Source of the DNA: Duganella qianjiadongensis
GTDB lineage: Bacteria; Pseudomonadota; Gammaproteobacteria; Burkholderiales; Burkholderiaceae_D
Assembly (NCBI RefSeq): GCF_009857915.1
Contig: NZ_WWCM01000005.1
Coordinates: 1 to 64,000, forward strand
DNA: 64,000 nt
Direction: 5' to 3'
Of this stretch, positions 33,368 through 41,910 are shown piece by piece. Below the pieces are notes generated by a model, which did not search any database, had not been told where the DNA came from, and saw only the letters and a program-made list of their open reading frames with translations. How positions within the stretch are numbered: position 1 is the stretch's first letter; every line of letters starts with the position of its first letter. Position numbers and translations under genes: made by a program.

Positions 33368-36300
33368 ATGCTCGAGTATTTTTTTACCAGTCCCGGAATT
33401 GCCGAAGCAATGTATGTGAACGGCAGCTATGCGTGGCCGCTGGTGGCGCTATCGGTACTGAGTGCCGTGTTCAGCTCCATGATGGCGCTGCAGATGTCGG
33501 GGCTGGCCCAGCTGGCGGAGAGCCGTTTGCACAAGCAGTTTGCTCTGCTGTCCGGCTCGGTGGCACTGGGCGTGGGCATCTGGTCCATGCATTTCATCGG
33601 CATACTGGCCTACAGTTTTTGCGCTACGGCCAGCTATAGCAAGCTGCTGACGGCGCTGTCCATGTTGCCCGGCATACTGGCCTCGTGGTTTGCCCTGAAC
33701 CTGCTGAGCAAAGATGATTTCAGCAAGCGGGAATTGCTGATCAGCGGCACGGTCATGGGGGCCGGCATAGGCCTGATGCATTACTCGGGCATGGCAGCTG
33801 TCCACATGCCTTATCTGCTGCGCTACGATTCTGCCTGGTTCCTGCTGTCTATCGTGGTGGCCGTTTGCATGGCGATGCTGGCTTTATGGATACGCTTCGA
33901 TCTGAAGCAGCGCGGCCGTCTGAGCAATTTACGGGCGATACTGATAGGTGGCAGTGTGATGGGGCTGGCCATCTCGGCCATGCATTACACCGGCATGGCG
34001 GCCGCGCGTTTCGTCGGCCTGCGCGGGACCGAGGGGGCGCTTAACGGTGACGAAAACAATTACCTGGCGCTGATTATCGCCATCGTCACCATGGTTGCCA
34101 GCGGCCTGATATTAGCCGGTAATTTTTTATTGCGTCTGCGGCAGCTGTACAACCGCATGCAGGAAAACGAGGAGCGTCTGCGCGCCATCGTCGAGACGGC
34201 GCTCGATGGCATCATCACCATGGACGCACAGGGACGGATACTGGCAGCCAATGATGCGGCCTGCAGCATGTTTGGCTGGCAGTCCGGGGCTCTGGTCGGC
34301 CACAACATACAGGTGCTGATGCCGGAGTCTGATTCCGGCCGGCCCAGGCAGTTTCTGAGCGACTTTTTCACCAGCGCCAGCGCTAAAGTCAGCGGACAGA
34401 GTCGTGAAATTTCCGCGCGCCGCGCAGACGGTAGCATATTTCCTATCCGCTTAGCCGTGGGACGGGCCAGCACCGTGCAGCAGCAATTCTTCGTCGGCTT
34501 TGTTACCGATATCAGCGAACGTATTACCATGCAGACCGAATTGCAGGAGCGCGAAACCAAATACCGTACCCTGATTGCCAATATCCCCGGCGTTGCCTTC
34601 CGTAGCCGGGTGGATGCCCAGTGGACCAAGATCTTTATCAGCGATGCCGTGCTGGCCCTGACCGGCTGGGACCGTGCCGCTTTCATGGAACAGCAGGTGA
34701 GCTATGCCGACCTGATACATCCCAACGATATCGCTCATGTACGCAAGGCAGTAGCCGATGCGCTGAGCGAACACACGTCTTACAGTATCGAGTACCGCCT
34801 GTTCAGAAAAGATGGCAGCGAGCGCTGGTTATCCGAGAGTGCCGGCGGGGTGTATGGCGAGGATGGCAAGGCCTTGTGGATCGACGGGGTGATGCTCGAC
34901 ATTACCGAGTCGAAGATACAGGCGGCCGAATATCAGGGCATCGTCATGGCCATCCGTAAGTCGCTGGCTGTGGCGGAATTCGATATGCAGGGCAATATCC
35001 TCGATGTGAACGAGAATTTCGAGAAGCTGACCGGTTACAGACTGGAAGAATTGCGTGGCAAAAATCATAGAATGCTGTGCACGGCGGAAGAGGCGGCTAG
35101 TCAGGAATATGTGGCGTTCTGGCGCAAGCTGCGCGATGGGCGCTTCCACAGCGGCGAGTTTTACCGTGAAGGCAAGAACGGCAAAAAAGTCTGGCTACAG
35201 GCGGCCTATAATCCTATTCTCGATATTGACGGCAAGCCGTGGAAAGTGGTCAAGCTGGCAGCGGATCTGGCCCAGCGCAAGGCGATCGAACTGGACCTGA
35301 TCAGTGCCAAAGACATTGCCGAGCAGGCTTCGGCGGCTAAAGGCATGTTTCTGGCAAATATGAGCCATGAAATCCGCACGCCTATGAACGCGATTATCGG
35401 CTTTACGGAAATCCTGCTGAAAACCCAGCTGGACCAGAAACAGCTCAGCTATCTGAAGACCGTCAAGCAGTCGGCGCGCTCGCTGCTGGGCTTGCTCAAT
35501 GACATACTCGATACGGCCAAGCTGGAACGCGGTGCGATCGAACTGGAAAAGCGCGACTTTTCGCTGCATGATTTATGCGAGCAACTGATCAGTACCTTCC
35601 GCATACAGGCTGATAGCAAGCATATCCGGCTGGAGTTCCATTACGACGCCAGCTGCCCTGCATACATCCGATCGGATGAGCTGCGGCTGCGCCAGATTCT
35701 GACGAATATACTCGGTAATGCAGTGAAATTCACCGAGCAAGGCGAGGTGAAGCTGACTGTCAGTGCGGCGCGTAAGCAGCTGCATTTCGTGATCGAGGAC
35801 ACCGGCATCGGCATATCGGCAGACCGTATCGACAGCATCTTTGCCCCATTCACGCAGGCCGATGCTTCGATGTCGCGGCGCTTTGGCGGTACTGGTCTGG
35901 GCACCACCATCGCCAAGCAGCTTACCGATCTGATGGACGGCGAGATCGGGGTGAGCAGCGTACCGGGGCAGGGGAGCCGGTTTGAAGTGGTCATTCCGCT
36001 GGAGGAGGGTAACCCGGCCGGAGTACAGAAGGTGGTGCAGCATGCCGAAATGCCACCGCTGACTATTCTGATTGCCGACGATGTCGCGGAAAATCTGCAA
36101 CTGCTGCGCCTGATGCTGGAAGATAAAGGGCATACGGTGGTTGCGGCCAGTGGCGGCCAGGCTGCGGTCGACGCCTTTGCCAGCAGCCAGTTCGATGTCA
36201 TCCTGATGGATGTGCAGATGCCCGATATCGACGGGCTGGAAGCTACCCGCCGAATCATAGCCAGCGCCGCAGCGGGTGGCAGGACCACGCCTGCCGTGAT

Positions 36301-37027
36301 CGCTCTGACCGCCAGTGTACTGAACAAGGACCGCGATGCGGCCATCGAGGCTGGTATGCGCGGCTTTGCGACCAAGCCGATCAATCTGCCGGAACTGGAA
36401 AACGAAATGCTGCGCGTGCTGGGCATTGCCCAGCCAGAGCGGGCCCAGTCATCGGCAGGCGCCGCTGTACAGAATGACGAATGGCTGGACTGGAACGGCG
36501 CGCTGAGCCGCTGGCGCGAGCCTGCCAGTCTGATACGGGCGATAGGCAATTTTGTCGGCAATGCCGCGTTGCTGGATGGCCTGCATGCGACAGCCGCAGC
36601 GGCCGATCTGGCTGCTATCGGACACAGGATTAAAGGTGCGGCGGCCAATCTGGGATTGAGCCGGGTGGCGGTGGCGGCGGCGGCGATCGAACACGCTGCA
36701 GGCTACGATGGTGCCGCGCTGGACGCGCTGGCCGCCGAGCTGGCGCAGGCCCGGACCGAACTGGCCAAACTGGAAAATAATGCCGCGCCGCAGGGCGGGA
36801 CAGAGCGTGTGCAGGCCGGTGTCGATGTGCCGGCCCTGCTCAGCCGCCTGCAGCGGGCCTTCAGCCATAGTACTTTCGATGATGAAGCGATCAGCCAGCT
36901 GATGCCGGCACTGGATGCGCAGCAGGCATCCAGCCTGCAGAGCGCGCTGGACGATTTCGACTTCGAGCAGGCACAGCGTGAGATCGGCCGTCTGATGCAG
37001 GCGTATCCGGCTGCTGCTGGTTCGTAA
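33368..37027 (+). CDS. MHYT-PAS hybrid sensor histidine kinase with Hpt domain
   Basis: 1219 residues from ATG 33368. A seven-segment MHYT sensor (about 20-240) has three motifs MHFIG, MHYSGM and MHYTGM, thought to bind a metal and sense a gas. Three PAS domains follow (about 275-635), then HisKA with MSHEIRTPMNA, HATPase (GTGLGTTIAKQ), a receiver (DDVAEN, phospho-Asp in ILMDVQMPDIDG) and an Hpt domain (IGHRIKGAAANLG). A full phosphorelay is thus in one chain, ending in a His that needs a separate receiver. The next gene, 25 bases downstream, is an HD-GYP protein with a receiver, the obvious recipient. Confidence 0.88.
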   Translation: MLEYFFTSPGIAEAMYVNGSYAWPLVALSVLSAVFSSMMALQMSGLAQLAESRLHKQFALLSGSVALGVGIWSMHFIGILAYSFCATASYSKLLTALSMLPGILASWFALNLLSKDDFSKRELLISGTVMGAGIGLMHYSGMAAVHMPYLLRYDSAWFLLSIVVAVCMAMLALWIRFDLKQRGRLSNLRAILIGGSVMGLAISAMHYTGMAAARFVGLRGTEGALNGDENNYLALIIAIVTMVASGLILAGNFLLRLRQLYNRMQENEERLRAIVETALDGIITMDAQGRILAANDAACSMFGWQSGALVGHNIQVLMPESDSGRPRQFLSDFFTSASAKVSGQSREISARRADGSIFPIRLAVGRASTVQQQFFVGFVTDISERITMQTELQERETKYRTLIANIPGVAFRSRVDAQWTKIFISDAVLALTGWDRAAFMEQQVSYADLIHPNDIAHVRKAVADALSEHTSYSIEYRLFRKDGSERWLSESAGGVYGEDGKALWIDGVMLDITESKIQAAEYQGIVMAIRKSLAVAEFDMQGNILDVNENFEKLTGYRLEELRGKNHRMLCTAEEAASQEYVAFWRKLRDGRFHSGEFYREGKNGKKVWLQAAYNPILDIDGKPWKVVKLAADLAQRKAIELDLISAKDIAEQASAAKGMFLANMSHEIRTPMNAIIGFTEILLKTQLDQKQLSYLKTVKQSARSLLGLLNDILDTAKLERGAIELEKRDFSLHDLCEQLISTFRIQADSKHIRLEFHYDASCPAYIRSDELRLRQILTNILGNAVKFTEQGEVKLTVSAARKQLHFVIEDTGIGISADRIDSIFAPFTQADASMSRRFGGTGLGTTIAKQLTDLMDGEIGVSSVPGQGSRFEVVIPLEEGNPAGVQKVVQHAEMPPLTILIADDVAENLQLLRLMLEDKGHTVVAASGGQAAVDAFASSQFDVILMDVQMPDIDGLEATRRIIASAAAGGRTTPAVIALTASVLNKDRDAAIEAGMRGFATKPINLPELENEMLRVLGIAQPERAQSSAGAAVQNDEWLDWNGALSRWREPASLIRAIGNFVGNAALLDGLHATAAAADLAAIGHRIKGAAANLGLSRVAVAAAAIEHAAGYDGAALDALAAELAQARTELAKLENNAAPQGGTERVQAGVDVPALLSRLQRAFSHSTFDDEAISQLMPALDAQQASSLQSALDDFDFEQAQREIGRLMQAYPAAAGS

Positions 37028-37052
37028 CTATATAACCCTGGTCCACCCCAAG

Positions 37053-38033
37053 ATGAACTCTCTTCCCAACTTACTTCTGGTCGACGACGAGCCGACCAAC
37101 CTGCAGGTGCTGCGCAACATCCTGCAGGACGATTATCGCCTGCAGTTTGCCCGCAATGGGCAGAAAGCGCTGGAGCTGGCGGCACTGGAGCGCCCCGATC
37201 TGATACTGCTGGATGTGATGATGCCAGGCATGACGGGACTGGAAGTCTGCCGCAGCCTGAAACAGAACGCACAGACCTGCAAGATACCGGTAATTTTTGT
37301 AACGGCCCTTAGTGATGCCGATGACGAAGCGACCGGCTTCGAGGCCGGCGCCGTGGACTACATCAGCAAGCCCGTCAGCCCTGCCGTGGTCAAGGCGCGG
37401 GTCAAGACCCACCTGTCGCTGGTGCGTGCCGAAGAGCTGGAAAAAACCCGTTTGCAGATCATCCATAAACTGGGCAAGGCGGCCGAATACAAGGATAACG
37501 AAACCGGTTTGCACGTGATCCGCATGAGCCATTTTGCCCGCTATCTGGCGCAGGCCGCCGGCTGCGATAGCGTGTTTGTCGAGCAGATGTTCCTGGCCGC
37601 GCCCATGCATGACATCGGCAAGATAGGGATACCCGATGCGGTGCTGCTCAAGCCGGGCAAGCTCGATGCCGACGAGTGGAAGATCATGCAGAGCCATGTC
37701 GATATCGGTGCCGAAATACTGGGCGACGATGATTCCAGCCTGCTCAGGATGGCTGCCAGTATCGCCCGCAACCACCATGAAAAATGGGATGGCAGCGGCT
37801 ATCCGCGCGGCATCAGCGGTGAGCAGATTCCGCTGGAAGCGCGCATCGTCGCCATTGCCGACGTGTTCGATGCGCTGACCAGCGTGCGTCCCTACAAGAG
37901 CGCCTGGTCGCTGGAACAGGCGTTCGAGCTGATCCGCAAAGAGGCCGGCAGCCATTTCGATCCGCAACTGGCTGAACTGTTCCTAACGCTGGAGCCGCAA
38001 ATCCGCGAAGTGCAGCGCAACTGGGCTGATTAG
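37053..38033 (+). CDS. HD-GYP c-di-GMP phosphodiesterase response regulator
   Basis: 326 residues: a receiver (LLVDDEP, phospho-Asp 54 in LLDVMMPGMTG, Lys 106) and an HD-GYP domain with intact HD (MHDIGKIG, 186-187) and GYP (HHEKWDGSGYPRG, 241-253) motifs. It should hydrolyse c-di-GMP when phosphorylated, probably by the Hpt domain of the kinase encoded immediately upstream. The whole RpfG-like arrangement indicates a switch between attached and motile states. High confidence in family and activity, inference for the partner. Confidence 0.9.
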   Translation: MNSLPNLLLVDDEPTNLQVLRNILQDDYRLQFARNGQKALELAALERPDLILLDVMMPGMTGLEVCRSLKQNAQTCKIPVIFVTALSDADDEATGFEAGAVDYISKPVSPAVVKARVKTHLSLVRAEELEKTRLQIIHKLGKAAEYKDNETGLHVIRMSHFARYLAQAAGCDSVFVEQMFLAAPMHDIGKIGIPDAVLLKPGKLDADEWKIMQSHVDIGAEILGDDDSSLLRMAASIARNHHEKWDGSGYPRGISGEQIPLEARIVAIADVFDALTSVRPYKSAWSLEQAFELIRKEAGSHFDPQLAELFLTLEPQIREVQRNWAD

Positions 38034-38153
38034 CGCCTTGCGCTGCGATTGTGGCGGTAGTCACTATCATTGTTGCTGATTTGCTAGCTTGTCTTTATGG
38101 AAAGTGGTAAGGTGGCGGCCTCTTACGATCATAGACCTTGCCGCTATTCCATC

Positions 38154-40547
38154 ATGTCCCTGCTGTTCCGTCCTCACCAGTCCGTTCTTTCTGCAGCCAT
38201 CGCTGCACTACTCCTGAGCTGGCACGCCCAGACGCAGGCCCAGACCAACGACAGCGCGCCTGCCAAGGGCAAAGAAGAGAGCAAGCCGAATGCCGCGCAG
38301 CTCGCTGCCCAGCCGGCGACCAGCGGGCCGGAAGCGGCGACTACGCCTGTCGTGAATGTGGTGAGCGAGCGCCAGACCAACCGCATCGACCGGCAAGTCT
38401 ATGACATCAAGAACGACGCCAGCACTGCCGGTTCGTCGATAGGCGATGTGCTCAACAACGTCCCATCCGTCAATGTTGATCCTAACGGCACGGTGCGCCT
38501 GCGCGGCAGCGAACGCGTCACCGTGCTGGTGGACGGCAAGCCTACTGCCCAGATGCAAGGCGAAAACCGCGCGGCCGCCATCAATGCGCTGCCCGCCGAG
38601 AATTACGAGTCGGTGCAGGTGATTAACAACCCCGGCGCCGAATTCGGCAATGAAGCCGGCGGCGGTCCCATCCTTAATCTGATCTCGCGCCGCTACACCA
38701 AACCGGGCGGCAACGGCAGCGTGGCGGGCAATCTCGGCCCGGCCGGACGCAAGAACGCCTTCGCCAACGGCAGCTACAGTGCCGGCTATGCTTCTGTGAA
38801 CGGCAGCTTTAATTACCGCCGTGATGGCAACGAGTCGGAAGGGGACGATGTGCGCGAACGGCTGGACCCGGCCAGCAGCAGCGTCAGCCGCCTGCACCAG
38901 ACTAGCCAGCGGCGCGGCCTGACCGACTTCATCCAGGGCGGCGTGGGCGGCCGCTACAACTACAACGAGCGCGATACGCTGACGGCTTCGCTGTCGCTGA
39001 ACAAGCGCGGCAATGACTTCCGCAGCAACGAGCATCTGAGCGACTTCGGCACTGGCAGCGTGCCGCTGGTGGATTACCTGACGCGCCGGGTCGGCAGCGG
39101 TGACGCACTCAACCACGAAGTGGTGGCAGGCTGGGAGCGCCGCTTCAACACCGACGGCGAAAGCCTGAAAGTGGACCTGCGCCATTCGTCCAACAATAAC
39201 AACGCCGACACAGCCGCCCTGTACCAGCCGGTGATGCTGCCTGCCACAGGCGCGCCGGTATTGCGCGACTACACCCAGAATCTGGAGAGCCTGATCCGCC
39301 TGACGGATCTGAGCAGCGACTATTCGGGCAAGGTGGGCAGCGGTTTCCTCACGGCGGGCGGACGCTGGCAGCGCACCCGCCAGACCACCGATTACCGCTA
39401 TCTGTTCCTCGATAACGGCGGGCTGGACACGCGCCGCAGCAATCTGTTCAAGCTGGCGCAGGATGTCACGGCGGCCTATGCCACCTATGAATTGCCGCTT
39501 AATCCGCTGTGGTCGTTCAAGGGCGGCCTGCGGGTCGAGCATACGGCGCTCGATCTGGATCAGGTCAGCACCAGTGTCCAGGCCAGCAATAGTTACACCA
39601 ATTATCTGCCCAGCCTGTTCCTGACCTACAAGCTCGACCAGTTTAGCAATCTGCGCCTGTCGTATGCGGACCGGATTTCCCGTCCTGCTGCGGGCGACCT
39701 GAATCCGTTTGTGAACTATGCCAGCGAGTACTCGATCAGCTCCGGCAATCCCCATCTGCTGCCGGTCAAGCTGCACTCGCTGGAACTGGGTTACGAAACC
39801 AAGATCAAAGGCCTGATGCCGGCCAGCCTGCGCGGCTATCTGCGGCATGAATCGGATGTGATTACCGAACGCCGCACTTTCATCAGCCCGACCACGCTGC
39901 TGACTACTAAGGAAAACGAAGGCGACCGCGCGGCCGGTGGTGTCGAGTTCTCCATCATGGCAATGATTCCGCCGAATATGAAATGGAACGGCATATCCCT
40001 GCCATCGATCCGCTTTATGTTCAACGGAAACTGGGGCTTCATCGAGCAGGACCGGCTGGGCCTGCTGGGACCCACGGGCGAGAAGCGCCGCACGCCGTCG
40101 CTTGGCTTGCAGGGCGGGGCGCAATGGAGCATTACGCCGGACGATACGCTGACCTTTATGACTTTCCGTCAGGGCAAACAGCTGTCGGGCGAAGGCTACC
40201 GCGAGCCGTTCAGCATGGTGAATCTGGCGCTCGAGCACAAGTTCTCGCCGCGCCTGTCGCTCAATCTGCGTGCCAACGACGTGTTCCGGGGTACGGACCA
40301 GCGCTACCGTGTCGACACCGATGTGCTGCGCGATCATAACGATGTGAACGTGCATCAGCGCCGCCTGTACGTGGGCCTGCGCTACACCTTTGGCGGTGTT
40401 GCCGGTAATGATGCGGTGCGCAACGCGCTGCAGGCGGCCGGGGTGAATCCGGACAGTCAGGTGGCCAAGGATGCTATGCGCATGATGCAGGGTCAGCAGA
40501 GCAAACCGGAAGTGACCGAAAAGCCGGCAGCCGAGAAAAAGAATTAG
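38154..40547 (+). CDS. TonB-dependent outer-membrane receptor
   Basis: 797 residues from ATG 38154 (signal peptide AAIAALLLSWHAQTQAQ). Plug domain about 85-210: SIGDVLNNVPSVNVDPNGTV, RLRGSERVTVLVDGKPTAQ, YESVQVINNPGAEFGNEAGG. It is followed by a large beta-barrel of the CirA/OMP-beta-barrel type (NYRRDGNESEGDD, LRLSYADRISRP). The C-terminus has a Lys/Glu-rich tail after the last strand (LRYTFGG), which is unusual because such receptors normally end at the barrel with Phe. Substrate unknown; no iron-box seen upstream. Confidence 0.85.
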   Translation: MSLLFRPHQSVLSAAIAALLLSWHAQTQAQTNDSAPAKGKEESKPNAAQLAAQPATSGPEAATTPVVNVVSERQTNRIDRQVYDIKNDASTAGSSIGDVLNNVPSVNVDPNGTVRLRGSERVTVLVDGKPTAQMQGENRAAAINALPAENYESVQVINNPGAEFGNEAGGGPILNLISRRYTKPGGNGSVAGNLGPAGRKNAFANGSYSAGYASVNGSFNYRRDGNESEGDDVRERLDPASSSVSRLHQTSQRRGLTDFIQGGVGGRYNYNERDTLTASLSLNKRGNDFRSNEHLSDFGTGSVPLVDYLTRRVGSGDALNHEVVAGWERRFNTDGESLKVDLRHSSNNNNADTAALYQPVMLPATGAPVLRDYTQNLESLIRLTDLSSDYSGKVGSGFLTAGGRWQRTRQTTDYRYLFLDNGGLDTRRSNLFKLAQDVTAAYATYELPLNPLWSFKGGLRVEHTALDLDQVSTSVQASNSYTNYLPSLFLTYKLDQFSNLRLSYADRISRPAAGDLNPFVNYASEYSISSGNPHLLPVKLHSLELGYETKIKGLMPASLRGYLRHESDVITERRTFISPTTLLTTKENEGDRAAGGVEFSIMAMIPPNMKWNGISLPSIRFMFNGNWGFIEQDRLGLLGPTGEKRRTPSLGLQGGAQWSITPDDTLTFMTFRQGKQLSGEGYREPFSMVNLALEHKFSPRLSLNLRANDVFRGTDQRYRVDTDVLRDHNDVNVHQRRLYVGLRYTFGGVAGNDAVRNALQAAGVNPDSQVAKDAMRMMQGQQSKPEVTEKPAAEKKN

Positions 40548-40750
40548 GCAATCGCTGCCGAGTTCCAGACAGCGCCGGCAGGCACGCCGCTTCAGGAGGC
40601 AGTGCGGCGACCTCCAAATTTGCAGGCGCTCAATATTAGCCGTGCGCGCCGGCAAACATTCTGTCCATTTTTTCCGTCTGGCGGGATGGCCGGTATACAG
40701 CGGAGTGCAGTCATTAGCGGCGGCATTCCGCCGCCCGGCGATTAAATGAA

Positions 40751-41506
40751 TCAGGCGCGGCGGCCGCGGCGCCATTGGCTAGCTGCCAGACCAGCTAAGC
40801 CGGCAAGCAGCATCAGGTAGCTGGCGGGTTCGGGCACCGGCAGCGGATTGTTTGACTGTCCCATCGCGTCTGTCATCATGCCGAAACGTCCCCGTAGCAC
40901 GCTATCACCGGAACTCATCACGACACTCATGGCGCGCTGCGTTTGTGGTTCATAGTAGGTGAACAGGTCGTCGTGCAAATATTCTTCGTCGGTGTCATTG
41001 TCGCTGGTGTAGTAAGCGGCATATAGCTGGGCGTCCGCAGATGTGCTGACATTGTTCTGGACTTCGCTACGGATGCTGCCTAGTGCCGTGAGGCGTACGG
41101 CAGTATGAGGTGTCATGGTGAAGCTCCAATCGGACGAGTTTATATGCATCATCCTGGCCCCCGTTGTGTAGAACTCCAGTGAGGCACTCATACTGTTGTC
41201 AATATAGCTGGACGTGGATTTGCCGGCCGGGCCCTCTAGCGTCATGATCGCCGTATTGCGCCAGCTCTTGCGCAGGTCGGGCAAGTTATTGTTGCCAGTG
41301 TAGTAGAAGGCGATCATGAAGTTCGAATGCTCGAGTGACGTCAGAGCCGGCGTGATGCCATCATTCGGGTCGAGGTCGATCAATTCATAACTGAATCCCG
41401 TGATGCTGGCTTTTGACTGGGCGATTACTTGTGTCTGAGCGTGGCCGCTCAAGCTCAGGCTGGCGAGTAAAGTGCCAAGAGCAAATAGATGCTGCGTTTT
41501 TTTCAT
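40751..41506 (-). CDS. Exported PEP-CTERM protein
   Basis: 251 residues with a signal peptide (LFALGTLLASLSLSGHAQ) and a C-terminal PEP-CTERM sorting signal: PVPEPASYLMLLAGLAGLAA then QWRRGRR. Such proteins are anchored or released by the exosortase system and often sit in extracellular matrix. The mature middle part is a beta-rich domain with many Ser/Thr. The genome should therefore have an exosortase elsewhere; none lies in this window. Confidence 0.85.
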   Translation of the reverse strand: MKKTQHLFALGTLLASLSLSGHAQTQVIAQSKASITGFSYELIDLDPNDGITPALTSLEHSNFMIAFYYTGNNNLPDLRKSWRNTAIMTLEGPAGKSTSSYIDNSMSASLEFYTTGARMMHINSSDWSFTMTPHTAVRLTALGSIRSEVQNNVSTSADAQLYAAYYTSDNDTDEEYLHDDLFTYYEPQTQRAMSVVMSSGDSVLRGRFGMMTDAMGQSNNPLPVPEPASYLMLLAGLAGLAASQWRRGRRA

Positions 41507-41910
41507 GGATTGAGGTAGTTTCCTGTAAATTTGGGAAATTATTTAATCATTAACTAAGCATCGGTTTAATTTGTGTTTTCGTCAATCTTTTATTGCGGCA
41601 TTATTTACCGATGATGTTGAATTACTACAGCAGGAAGGTGAAGTGCGGCGCCGGAACGGCCGGTAAATTGCCTGGTGGGGCTTTCCCGATTCACTGGACA
41701 GGTGCAAAATACTGTCGGGGACGCACAAGGATCAGCCTGCTGGAGCCGTGTCTGAAACATGGTTTTAGCTCGAGTGCGAGCTGTTTTGTGGCAAAATATG
41801 CGTGCTGTCTCCTATTATATGTCTTATATAAGACTTGTTGAGGTACAATAGTCATCAGAGTCGGCGGAGTCGCTCCGCTTCCCTGCAATCAACCTGAATG
41901 AGAGTTCTCC
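41507..41910. other. acnB promoter region
   Basis: About 400 bases between the PEP-CTERM gene and acnB. It includes a hairpin AGCTCG-AGTG-CGAGCT (41767-41782) and the operator-like palindrome and -10 box entered separately. No gene seen. Confidence 0.5.
41821..41849 (+). promoter_or_regulatory. Perfect palindrome and -10 box upstream of acnB
   Basis: GTCTTATATAAGAC, a perfect 14-bp palindrome, ends nine bases before a TACAAT box (41844-41849), where a repressor would sit over the -35 region. Similar TCTTATATAAGA sites have, to my recollection, been predicted for GntR-type regulators of TCA-cycle genes in betaproteobacteria; I could not verify this. Confidence 0.5.

Noticed and set aside
38208-40775. 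855-codon open frame antisense to the TonB receptor
   Set aside because: The same codon-bias shadow; the sense frame has clear receptor motifs.
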